DNA from: Bacteroidota bacterium
GTDB taxonomy: Bacteria; Bacteroidota; Bacteroidia; Chitinophagales; Chitinophagaceae
Reading direction: 5' to 3'
Length of the DNA: 64,000 bases
Assembly: GCA_018266615.1 (NCBI GenBank)
Contig: JAFEAB010000097.1
Coordinates: forward strand, 1-64,000
Every line of letters starts with the position of its first letter. The first letter of the stretch is position 1. A program made the translations under genes and the position numbers. Of the stretch, positions 51,651-61,900 are shown one piece after another. Under the pieces are notes generated by a model. The model was not told where the DNA came from, ran no database searches, and was given only the letters and a program-made list of their open reading frames with translations.

Positions 51651-52688
51651 ATGGCAGACCACAGGAATATTAGAGAATTAGACCTCACCGAATTAAAAGC
51701 CTATTTTGAAGCGATTGGAGATAAAAAGTTCAGGGCCATGCAGGCTTACGAATGGCTTTGGAAAAAGAATGCACGCAGTTTTGATGAAATGAGCAACCTC
51801 TCCCTTGATTTGCGGAAAAGGCTGGCCGAAGATTTCTCATTCAATTCTATAAAAGTTGACATTACCCAACAAAGTGCCGATGGAACCCTTAAATCAAGGT
51901 TCATCACCCACGATGGTCATCTAATGGAGGGGGTCGTCATCCCTACCGAAAAAAGGAATACGGCCTGCGTATCTTCCCAGATAGGCTGTAGCCTTAGTTG
52001 TAAATTTTGTGCTACCGGGCAAATGGACAGAAAAAGAAACCTGCATTTTGATGAAATTTACGACCAGGTTGCCATTCTGAATGAGCAAAGCCTTGCCCAT
52101 TACGGAACACCGCTCAGCAATATTGTGTTTATGGGGATGGGCGAGCCCCTTTTAAATTATAAAAATGTAAACCGTGCAATTGAACGGATTACCTCGCCCG
52201 ATGCCATGGGCATGAGCCCAAAAAGGATTACGGTTTCCACTGCCGGAGTTGCCAAAATGATCCGGCAATTAGGGGATGATGAAGTTCGATTTAACCTGGC
52301 TCTTTCCCTTCATGCAGCAACAGATGAAAAACGTAACCGTATCATGGGAATTAATGAAACGAATAATATTGATGCACTCGTAGATGCCTTGAATCATTTC
52401 TACCAGAAAACCAAGAACGATATTACGCTGGAATACGTATTACTAAGAGGTGAAAACGATAGCCTGGAAGATGCTGAAGAACTGGTGAAAGTGTACCGGA
52501 AAATTCCAACCCACCTGGTAAATGTGATCGAATATAACCAGGTAGAAGGAATCCATTTCACCAAATCGGATGAGGATAGCACCCAGGCGTTTACAGATTA
52601 CCTCGCCGGCAAAAGAGTAAATGTAAGAGTGCGGAGAAGCAGGGGCAAGGACATAGATGCCGCATGTGGCCAACTCGCTAATAAATAA
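51651..52688 (+). CDS. rlmN: 23S rRNA/tRNA (adenine-C2) methyltransferase RlmN
   Basis: 345 residues, radical SAM. The cluster-binding CSLSCKFCATG near residue 112 follows RNTACVSSQIG. NIVFMGMGEPLLNYKNVNRA, RITVSTAGVAKMIRQLGDD and NLALSLHAATDEKRNRIMGI are all typical. The C-terminal RVRRSRGKDIDAACGQLAN carries the methyl-carrying Cys. It methylates A2503 of 23S rRNA and some tRNAs. It is a single-gene unit with its own promoter, divergent from the thiolase gene. Confidence 0.96.
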   Translation: MADHRNIRELDLTELKAYFEAIGDKKFRAMQAYEWLWKKNARSFDEMSNLSLDLRKRLAEDFSFNSIKVDITQQSADGTLKSRFITHDGHLMEGVVIPTEKRNTACVSSQIGCSLSCKFCATGQMDRKRNLHFDEIYDQVAILNEQSLAHYGTPLSNIVFMGMGEPLLNYKNVNRAIERITSPDAMGMSPKRITVSTAGVAKMIRQLGDDEVRFNLALSLHAATDEKRNRIMGINETNNIDALVDALNHFYQKTKNDITLEYVLLRGENDSLEDAEELVKVYRKIPTHLVNVIEYNQVEGIHFTKSDEDSTQAFTDYLAGKRVNVRVRRSRGKDIDAACGQLANK

Positions 52689-53170
52689 ATTTTCTTAATA
52701 AACGGATGCATTCTTTCTCCAAATATGATAGGGGCATTGGGGTATGAGTTACGAATTATGAATTACGAGGTACGAATTACGAGTTACGAATTACGAGGTA
52801 CGAATTACGAGGTACGAATTACGAGTTACGAATTACGAGGTACGAATTACGAGGTACGAATTACGAGGTACGAATTACGAGTTAGGAATTACGAGTTAGG
52901 AGTTTGTGGGATGAAAATTTAAAAAAATGCGTTGCAAATCATTAAGCAAGTCAAATAGTACAAAGATTTATATCCCGAAGTAAAGGGGGAGTTTAAAAGG
53001 CAGGGTAACCCAAAGAAGTCCAAACCCAAAAATTAAACATAACAGCCAGATTTACACCTTAATAGAAAAAAAGAGTGCTCGAATTGGGGATATTTTAGTT
53101 TGAAAACATAATAAATCAATCAATTTTAAGTTATTATGAAGCAAACCCCTGTTAACCTGGGAAAAACTAC
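52689..53170. other. Intergenic region after rlmN
   Basis: 482 bp. Besides the heptamer array it holds about 265 bp of AT-rich DNA with no recognisable gene. TTGAAAACATAATAAATC-like stretches near 53100 give no clear promoter match. Confidence 0.5.
52751..52904. repeat. 7-bp tandem repeat, 22 units (ACGAATT / ACGAGKT)
   Basis: Twenty-two consecutive heptamers alternate ACGAATT with ACGAGGT or ACGAGTT, forming a 14-bp higher unit. The first and last units carry point changes (ATGAATT, AGGAATT, AGGAGTT), as expected when an array is cleaner inside than at its edges. It lies in the gap after rlmN, 60 bp from its stop, and no gene crosses it convincingly. It is a VNTR-type locus. Confidence 0.95.
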
Positions 53171-53644
53171 ATGAAGCACCTTCCTTTCATTCTATTTCTC
53201 ATAGCAATATTCTCATTTTCCAAATTATCGGTGGGGCAGGATGTGATTCGTCAACAGCCTTGTGAAGATTCCTATATTAAACATGAAGTGGACAGTATTA
53301 AAGAATTAATGTCAACTAAAGGATTTGTTGTTGTGAAGGAAGCTTCTATGGAAATGGTAAGCGAGTATGAAATGCCTATTGTTGTTCCGCTTACGGCAGG
53401 TTCCTGGTATCAGTTTGTATTTATTGGAGATATCGGTTCCCGCCTTTATGAAGTAAGAATGTACGACTATGAAGAAAGGCAGGTTGCTTATGAAAAGAAG
53501 ATGTGGGGCGATGTGGATGGAAATGTAATCAGCTTCGACTATATCCCCAAGGTTTCGGAATATCATATGATAAAACCCGTCCAAATTAATAAAAAAAAGA
53601 AAAAGGTATGCGGGTATGTGATGTTGTTGAAACGAGTTGCATAA
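53171..53644 (+). CDS. Small secreted protein of unknown family
   Basis: 157 residues with a signal peptide (KHLPFILFLIAIFSFSKLSV, cleaved near VGQ). The mature part starts DVIRQQPCEDSYIKHEVDSI and is mixed charged and beta-rich (WYQFVFIGDIGSRLYEVRMY, AYEKKMWGDVDGNVISFDYI). It ends in a Lys-rich segment NKKKKKVCGYVMLLKR. I do not recognise the family. A terminator hairpin 27 bp after the stop supports a real transcript. It stands alone between two gene-poor stretches. Confidence 0.75.
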   Translation: MKHLPFILFLIAIFSFSKLSVGQDVIRQQPCEDSYIKHEVDSIKELMSTKGFVVVKEASMEMVSEYEMPIVVPLTAGSWYQFVFIGDIGSRLYEVRMYDYEERQVAYEKKMWGDVDGNVISFDYIPKVSEYHMIKPVQINKKKKKVCGYVMLLKRVA

Positions 53645-53670
53645 AATACATCGTTTATAGCTTCCCTGTT

Positions 53671-53697
53671 TCCACCTGCGGGTGGATTTTTTGTTTT
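53671..53697 (+). terminator. Terminator of the small secreted-protein gene
   Basis: A 6-bp stem TCCACC / GGTGGA with a TGCG loop, followed by a long T-rich run. Confidence 0.8.
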
Positions 53698-54216
53698 CCG
53701 TATTAAAAAAACCGAATGCCGGATGTTCAGGTCCAGGAAGTATTGATCCGAGGGTGAATTGGCGGATTTTGCATGAAGGTTACGGGTGGCTATCAAAAAT
53801 AGCAGAGATAGACATCAATTCTCATTAAGAATTCACCCAAATTTCAGTTATCCAATTGCATTGGATGGGGCACTAAATAATAATATTCCATTTCTAAAGT
53901 TTCTTTAGTTCATTCTCCTGGCTAAAATTAAAACAAGTTATATTTTCGCCCCCGGGGTGGGGGCAGCAAACCGTCAGAAAAATCTGCGTTTTCCGGCTAA
54001 ACCGAAGGCTTCAATGGGTAACCCTAACACTTAATTCGGGGACCCCTGAACCCCAACTAATAATCAGGGGCTATTGAATACAACAAAAGGCAATAAAGAT
54101 TAAATGAAAAATATTAGCATGCAGGAACTCCACCAGTTATGAAAAAAAATTATTCCAGTGAACTATATTACTTTCCTGGCAACTTATTTAGAAATTTAAT
54201 TTCTTTGATTCAGCGT

Positions 54217-54456
54217 CTATCCTGCCCGGAGAATGGTTGGGAATAGTAAACGCATGGCCCCAACCAATGACCTAAAATTCAACTTCTTTCTTTCGCCACA
54301 TAGATTTACTTCGCCCGGCATATTTTCAACTTCTTTTTTCTGGGTTTGGGTATTGCCGAATTTGTAAATCCTTGTTGTTGTTGAATAAATTGCTATTGTC
54401 CGTGTCGTGTTGACCTGTGCGGTTGGGTATTTATTATTTTCAGAAAGGAAGCCAAC
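54217..54456 (-). other. Open frame without a good start; possible gene or repeat remnant
   Basis: 79 codons are open between stops and have a protein-like, non-random feel (VGFLSENNKYPTAQVNTTRT, IAIYSTTTRIYKFGNTQTQK, ending NFRSLVGAMRLLFPTILRAG). There is no ATG, GTG or TTG at its beginning; the only ATGs are internal. The 3' end covers an 8-bp inverted repeat. It could be a decayed gene or an interspersed element. Chance cannot be excluded. Confidence 0.25.
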
Positions 54457-54721
54457 TTATTTAATTACTCACTTCATAATTGATTTTAATGGAACCCACG
54501 GATCGCTTTGCTTAATTGAATTAAAAAAAAGTGTAGTGGGGAAAAATAAAAAATTCAGAAGGGGCGGCAATGAGTGCCTGCTTACATGTTCACCGTTTGA
54601 AACTTAGTCTGAATGTTGCTCACCTGACCAGGTAGTTTACTACCTGTTTAAGGTTTGGTTATCTGAGCTTGTGCAGCGTTTCATTTTATCATTGACAATA
54701 ACATACCTCTTTTTGCAAACC

Positions 54722-55552
54722 CTAGAACTGACGAGGTATATCGTACTCAATTTTTTCCACTTTGAATTTTGCGTAATTATAATCTCCCTTCTCAAGTTTC
54801 CAGGTAGCCTCTATAGTTGTGGGAATAACTATGCCATTAATTTCTTTATATTCCGATAATTTCCCAACCCAGGTTTCCAAATTTTCATTTCCCATATACC
54901 GCTTCGTCTCAATCTGGGTAATCTCTCCCAAATCATTAAAGGTTACAATGTAAGAAACCGTAAGATTGGTGCTGGTGAAATTAAGTTTCGAAGATAAATT
55001 ATCAATCGATATCCATTGTAAATTCTTACTTGGCAAAAGATTTGTAGGAAACCAAACACTTTCACCGAGCCAACGCAGTAATTCGCCTTGATTATATTTA
55101 TCGCCTTTCCCGTCCACTAAATTAAAAACCGACAATAGGGATACGACCAGCCTTCCCTTTCCGGAAATATACATATCCCTTGCTGTAAACAGGGCGGTAC
55201 TGCCCTTCCAAATAAAACCCGGATTTTCAGTTGTAAAATATTGCTCGCCTTTAATGCTAACAAAATCCTTGTTTGGATCTGTTTTGAATTGCCCAATATG
55301 GGTAAGCCTGACGTAGCTAATGTAGGGCTGCCCGTTTTTTAAAGCATATTTAAAATAACGTTGTACCGGTTCAGGTAAATCCGGGAGCATTTTATTGTCA
55401 AAAGTCTTGTTTGGAATATACTTTGATTGAGCAAACAGTTCCCTTACCTCATTCCTGAATTGATTTAGAAGTAAGATTTTTCCTGAAATTAAAATAATCG
55501 CAATTAGTCCAATGATCGATAGAATAATTATCATGTATCGTTTCAGTTTCAT
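54722..55552 (-). CDS. DUF6544-family membrane-anchored protein
   Basis: 276 residues. One N-terminal membrane helix at about 8-27 (IIILSIIGLIAIILISGKIL) anchors a periplasmic domain. The features LPDLPEPVQRYFKYALKNGQ, GFIWKGSTALFTARDMYISG, GELLRWLGESVWFPTNLLPS and YKEINGIVIPTTIEATWKLE agree with what I recall of DUF6544, a family without known function. The protein is of usual length. The gene is isolated. The 372 bp upstream contain no clear promoter. Confidence 0.8.
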   Translation of the reverse strand: MKLKRYMIIILSIIGLIAIILISGKILLLNQFRNEVRELFAQSKYIPNKTFDNKMLPDLPEPVQRYFKYALKNGQPYISYVRLTHIGQFKTDPNKDFVSIKGEQYFTTENPGFIWKGSTALFTARDMYISGKGRLVVSLLSVFNLVDGKGDKYNQGELLRWLGESVWFPTNLLPSKNLQWISIDNLSSKLNFTSTNLTVSYIVTFNDLGEITQIETKRYMGNENLETWVGKLSEYKEINGIVIPTTIEATWKLEKGDYNYAKFKVEKIEYDIPRQF

Positions 55553-55924
55553 GAAAGAGGTATATTGATTTGCAAATGCTGCTACCCAAAAATATCTCCC
55601 GCATTATAAACCATGAACCCCCGGCGGAAAAGCTACAGGCCATACTGTAAAAGACCGGAAATCACGCAGAAATAAAACAATAAAGCATAAACACTAAAAA
55701 ATAGCAGGCCATCAGAAGGAGACAATTCACAAGAGGGGAACAAGTTTAACCTCTTCTTCCATTTAAAGACAAATTTAATGGGGGCAAATGAATAGGGCTC
55801 CCGTAAAAAATAATCCCAGACTCAAACCTAAACTACTGCGGTTTCATCTCCAAATTGTCTAAAATCTTTCTACCAGAATTAATCCCTAACCAATCAATAA
55901 TCTCCCCTTCTTTAATCCAATTTC
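55553..55924. other. Intergenic region between the DUF6544 gene and sprA
   Basis: 372 bp in which I see no gene, RNA or terminator that can be supported. The sprA stop lies at its right end without an evident hairpin. Confidence 0.5.
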
Positions 55925-58900
55925 CTACGGCGCCAGTGAAATCCTCAATTGTATCCCGGCGCGGGTATTGGTGGTGGGTGCACTGGATGAAATATAAGGA
56001 ACCACCTTCCTCCTGTCGTAATAGAATTTGATATTTATCCGGTTATTCAGGAAATAATCGATCGTGGGGCTGATGGTAATTTCGCGGCTGCCGCCGGTTG
56101 CAAAATTATTATCCTGATCGAGCCGGCTATTGGCAGTAACGTTATCGCGTATCCTGAAATCTAACCGGAAATTAATCTCATTCTCCAATTTATTGGATGA
56201 TTGATTTTTTGAACTGAGGAACTTAGGCCATTTCAACCCAAATGGCATTGGCAATCCGCGCTTACGGTACCCGGCACCCACAATAAACTCAGTACTCCGT
56301 ACTTCGCTCAGTTGGAAATCGTAAAGGCTCAAACTTAATTGTCTGGTTTTGGTATATTCAAACTTCGCCTGCAACTGGTTTACAAATTGCATATCCACGC
56401 CAATCAATGGAGAGAACTGTTCCTGGATTGTTACATTCGGAACCAGGAAATAAGGTATAAAATTTTTGGATATAGTGTCGTAGAATGAGGGGTAGCCATA
56501 ATGCGATACATCCTGGTACAACAAAGCAGAAGTAAAGCCATTCATGCTCAAATTTCCATTATAGCCATGCGAAAGCGTAAAATTGGTAAATATTTTCTGC
56601 AGCCCTTTAATCCGGGTAAGCCCTGTAAAATCAATCTTCCAATTGGGTTTTGGCATAATGGCCCGGAACGGATTGGAGCGAATATTCGGGTTATTTTGCT
56701 TAATTAAAGCCACTTTCTCCGGATCCTGGCCGGTATAAGCTGCAATAAAGGAAGGAATCAACACATCCACCGCATATTTTCCATACCCGTAATAATAGCC
56801 ATCAGCACCCTGGGTTTGGCTATACGGATTGGATGTGCCCAATCGTTTTGACAGGATCTGCCTGTAATTCTGGAACGTTTTAAATGTTTCGGAAACTCGG
56901 TTGGGATCGTATTTTCCAAACAATGTTTTAAACGCAATATAGGTTACATCAAAACCACCTCCCGTATAGGGATTAAGATGCAGGAATTTCTTAAGGTTAT
57001 TTCCTGCTGCGGAAGTATCAATATACCGGAAGGTTTCAGAATAATTCTTGCTGAATGTTTTACTTAGGTTAACCGTAATGTTAAGGTCGCGTACCGGTTC
57101 CAGGGTAGCCGAAAGCGTTATCCGCTGATCGAAGTTTTGCTGGAATAATGAATTAAAGGTGGAATCCCGCGTGATCACACCCGATGCCGCCTTTCTATTT
57201 AGCCAGGTAGTATCCGGCTGCCGGCCAAAGATGAAATCCCATCCAGGTTCCGAACTTCTCCAGTTCTGCCCAAAAAATTGTGTGCTGTCTATATATCCGG
57301 GCAAGCGGGTATTTCCCGTTTCTGAAATGGAGAAGTTCACCTGTTTAAGGCTGGTCAGTAATTTTCCAAAAACTTTTGGAACCGGCGACCAGTAAGGCGT
57401 TGCAGTTTGATCTACAATCCTGCGCTTTTTCAGTTTCTTTTTGCCCGATTTGGTGGTTACTGAATCCTTCACAATCTTCACCCGGTTTCTCCATTTTTCA
57501 CGGTCTTCAATTTTTGAAGGTTGATCGAGTGCTTTCAGCCATTTACTTTTTTGGTACAACCGGGTAAAATCAAGTTGTACGGTTCCTTCCTTCTGCTGGC
57601 CATTTTCAATAAAATTACCAAGGTCCACGGCAAGCCTCGAAGCTCCAATCCAGCGGTACACCGCCTGGTATTTTACATTCACTGTGGTCCAGTCTAAAAG
57701 TGGAAATTTAGCCGTAGGAAGGGTATAATTCAGGTTCGCTGTTTGGTAGAAGATCGTATTTCTTCCTCCTTTCAACAGGTTATCCCAAATGGTATCCTTC
57801 TTCTGCTTTGTGTTTAACCTGCCAGCCGGTTCATCAACACGCGAATTATTGGTGGCAGTATAATCCAAAATGATGGACCGGGTAAAGTTCCAGCGAAGAA
57901 TATAATCCCGTTGGAAGGTGAAGTACTTATCGTATGTTTCCGGTACTTTGTATTTATCATCACCCACACTTCGGGGCCTGATAGCGCCGAACTGGCGGTT
58001 AAGGTCGGCCCGGAAACTTAACTGGGAAGGAACATAATTAAAATTAAAATCCTTTATCAGGTCGAACCAGTGCTTTTTATCCTTCTTGAAGAAATTCTTA
58101 AACGGTTCAACATACTTAGGTTGCGGGGCAAAGTTATACCCCAGCGCACCCCGGTGTCTTGTTACCTCATTATTTTCAATAAGTGGGTTATGGCTCTTGG
58201 TTTGAATATAGGAATAGCTTACATCAAAATTTGAGATATCATAAATCCGGTTCTTTGATCCGTTGGTTTTATTTTTCTTTACGTTGGTGAAGTTGATGGT
58301 TTTAGTGGACGTGAAATCAACTGCTACATCCTTGATAGAGTCCCTTTCCGCTTTTGTTGCCGCACCGTTTAATTTATCCTTCAAATGAATATCCTGATCG
58401 TATGGATCGTATTGGGGCATGGAAACAGACTGGTTGTAACTGGCATAAACCGGGATCGACATACCCCAGCTTTTGGGAAGCAGTTTACCCATTTCCAGGT
58501 TGGTGGCTACATCAAACTGGAAGAAATTATCGCGATACCGTTCATTCACTTTTTGCTCCAATGTTCCAAATCCCTGGGTATGCATATTGGCGGAAACGGA
58601 TAGGGTTCCCAAATCGGCCAGGTTAACATCTACCCTTCCTAAAGCAGCATAACCGCCTTTTTCATCCATCGACGACATCCGCAGTTCGTTCACCCATATT
58701 TCCCCGCAGGCTACGGGTTTCTTTGTATTTTCCACCCCAAGTAAAATACCCCGTATTTCACCCAGGTTTGGATTCCCCATTACCGAGTATTCCTGCCCGT
58801 TAGCCATCAATTCCCGGTATATCTGGGTAATAGGAGTGGATGAAAGGTTTCGATGTTGCTTTAACCGCGTGAGATCCTGCAGATCGAGATCAAGAGAATT

Positions 58901-61900
58901 TCGTGGGTTCCACAACGAATCGTTATAAGCATCGCTATCAGGATTAAGCCCTAAATCGGTGGGAGTCAGAATCAATGGGATCCGGATTTCATAATAGTTG
59001 TTTACAAAATCGGTACCCATTCTAATAACCGCTGTCAGGTCCCCATCTTCCACATTTGTAATCTGCGACACGGATTTTTCTGCATGGATGTACATGAGCA
59101 GTTTTTTAAACTGCCTGAGGTCGCGATTTCCAAAGGTTTGAAAAACAGCTTTTGCATCCCCCTGGCGGAGCGAACAAAATTGAAGGCTCATCGACTGTTC
59201 GTTCTGCAACAAATTAACCCCGTTATTGCTTAAGGTTTGCACTCGTTGAATTTCGCGTGGGGTGCGGTATGGCAAGGGGGTACGCTTATCGTTCTCTTCA
59301 ATATTCACAGCGCCTACATTAAAGGTAGTGCTGGATGCATCGGAATATAGCCCGGTCGAATCAACCTTATATTGGAATTTGCGCCAGATATTCCGGGTGA
59401 GTTGAAGTTCTCCAAAACGAAGTACTACACTATCCTCAAAATCGGTGAGGAACATCCGCATAAACCGGATGGATTTAAAATCGGGGATATTTCCCACTTT
59501 CCGGTTGTATTGCGAAATAGGAATCCGGAACTGATACCAGATTTCATCGCGGGTCTGGCCATTTACCAGGTTAACAGAAACACTTTTCTTGTCAACAATG
59601 TAATTCTGTCCAATTTCCATTTCCGGGTTTCCATTGGGCTTAATATTTACGATATACTGGAAATATTCTTCTGTTTCGCCCAGGGTATTGTCTTTATTCA
59701 TATCCTCGGCATCCGGATAAAGGGTGGCAGCCGTTGAAAATTCGGACCCCGAATTAATGGGTGAGTTTCCATCCGTATTATTGAAATCTCTATAACGTTC
59801 AAGGATACCCGAATTCCCATTAAACCGACTATCCCTGTAATTTACATAGTCATCAGAAGAAGGATCTGCAAGGGCTTCCTGGTAAACCCGGGATCCTGTG
59901 CCAAAGTTTGCAGCCAGTTGTGCCAGGTAGGCCTGCCTCCGTTGTCCTTCCTCCACATCTGTTAACCCATCGAGGCCCACATCCTGAAATATGCGATCTT
60001 CGGCAATATTGCTGAAGGCATTGGTAACCTGAATGGGGTTGCGTGGAACTTTACCCCAAATAGTAGAATCCTCCGGTGCCGGGGCATTCGGGGTGCTCAA
60101 CCCATTTTCATAAAACCGCCTGCCGTCTTTCAGCACATCTTCCGAAATATTTCCCAGGTTAAAGTATAACTTACCTCCGGTGGAACTGGTAGCATTGGGG
60201 TTCCTTGGAGTATTAATAAACGGATCCTGCACCCAGAATTCAATAAACTCGATATTACTGGTTTCAAAATCGGTTTGATCAAGGCTTCGCATTAAACCGC
60301 CAAACCTCGATTTGGGATTGAGCAGTTTCCCATCCGCAGTTACACTCCCTACTGCATCATCGTAGTTATAAGGTCCGCGATACATAGGATAATAGGCCAG
60401 ATCGAAAGTTACAAGTTGGCTTTCTCCAAATCCGGTGGTGCGTTGAGGGAAGATTTCTTTCTGATAAACCTGTCGTACCCGCGGATCGCTAAGTTCCTCT
60501 GCATTATTTCCCAGCGGATTGTTTGGGCCTTTATATTGCTGGAGGGTTTGTTCAATTTGATACCATGCCAATTTAGCGCGGTTCTTTCCATAATCCAGAT
60601 TATTACTCAGTGCACCTTCGGGAAATAAGGGGCTACCCGAAACGGTAGTAGCGCCTACAGGTACAGAGGAAGTCATCCAGCTTATTAGGGGAAAACGCAA
60701 ATCAATTCCCGATTTACTGCCTTCAAAATCATCGATATAAATCAACCCGTTGGATCCCCTGCCAATTTGGGGTGCGTGACCCGGTTTTAAATAAGCTCCC
60801 TCGAGGTAAACGCTAACATTCGATGGCGTGGTGGTAGAATAAAAAGGAAGTTTATCCAATAATTTAGTAAGCCTTGGGGTTTCTTTCCGGTAATTCAGAT
60901 CCAATCCATACATGGTATTGCGGATGGGATCTTCATTATAATTAACCTTGGTAAAGAAGGGCCGTTCGCCAAGGCGAACGATGGTTCCTCCAATACTGAA
61001 TTGTTCTTTGGCTGTATTTCTAAGAAGGTAATCCAGGCGGAGGCCAAGATAGTTTCGTTGTTGAAGGCCGAAACTGGCGTTGTTTTCGAAGTTCACTTCT
61101 ACGGGTAATCCGGCATTCAAAATCGCCTGGTTGGTAACCTTAATGGTTCCAAGATCATAATTGATATCATAATCCACCCCTTCCTGCAATAATCTGCCCC
61201 CAGCCCTAACGGTTACAGAACCTTTAGGAATATTGTAGCCAATACTTATATCCGACGACCCCGATGTTTTTGCCATTCCTTTTAAAACAAACCGGTTCAG
61301 ATTAGGGTATTGTTGGGCTACGGCCTTAATTGAATCGTATAGCGCATAATACAGCGTGTCTTTTATATTCGGCACCGTGCTGGTATCGGTATAGATTCCT
61401 GTGGCAAGGTCTCTTCCGAATGGTTCCAGAACCGGGAAAATAATCCGGCTGTATTGGGAGTTAACCGTGTATCCTTCCACATAATCAAATACACCATCCG
61501 GTTGGGGATCGAGTTGACTATTTAACCGGTCGAGGTTGATGAGGGAAATTATGGGCGAACCCTGGTTTTTATTTCCAAAGGGAACATAGCGTTTGGCTCC
61601 AAGTCCGGGTTGTTGGTAAACTACATCCAATTTAAAATCTGCCGGCGATAAAGTACCGTAACCAATGCTGTACACATTTTTCATCATCAGTTTCCAAATG
61701 GGCAGATTGGTGCGTTGTGAGGTTGCTTTCAACAATTTCAGGAACAATACCTTTTGGGTGGCGGTGGTACTATCCGGCGGAACATCCTGAGAAAATTCAC
61801 CTACCTGGAAAATTTTACCCCGGTACGAATATTGGTAAGCCACTGCCAGCACTTCATCTGTTTGTAAAGGCTGGCTAAGAGAAAGCATACCAATATCGCG

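Larger units (their letters stand above)
53645..54721. other. 1.08-kb gene-poor region
   Basis: No gene can be supported here. It contains the terminator above, a GC-rich hairpin (GCCCCC / GGGGGC, 53948-53964), a 7-bp hairpin CCCCTGA / TCAGGGG (54043-54070), an 8-bp inverted repeat TGGTTGGG / CCCAACCA (54234-54266) and a start-less open frame on the minus strand (54217-54456). Together these suggest remnants or a structured RNA, none of it certain. Confidence 0.5.

Noticed and set aside
52751..52904. CRISPR array
   Set aside because: The units are contiguous 7-mers without spacers, and no cas genes are present.
52725..52922. 66-residue frame with repeated NYEVRIT-SYELRGT units
   Set aside because: It is only the heptamer array in translation; there is no signal or domain and the ends coincide with the repeat.
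54407..54607. 66-residue plus-strand frame in the gene-poor region
   Set aside because: No family features, no promoter, and it overlaps another open frame on the opposite strand; likely chance.
55833..55935. Short minus-strand frame after the sprA stop (IKEGEIIDWLGINSGRKIL)
   Set aside because: It is protein-like in composition but only about 30 codons long, has no start, and overlaps sprA out of frame; chance is likely.
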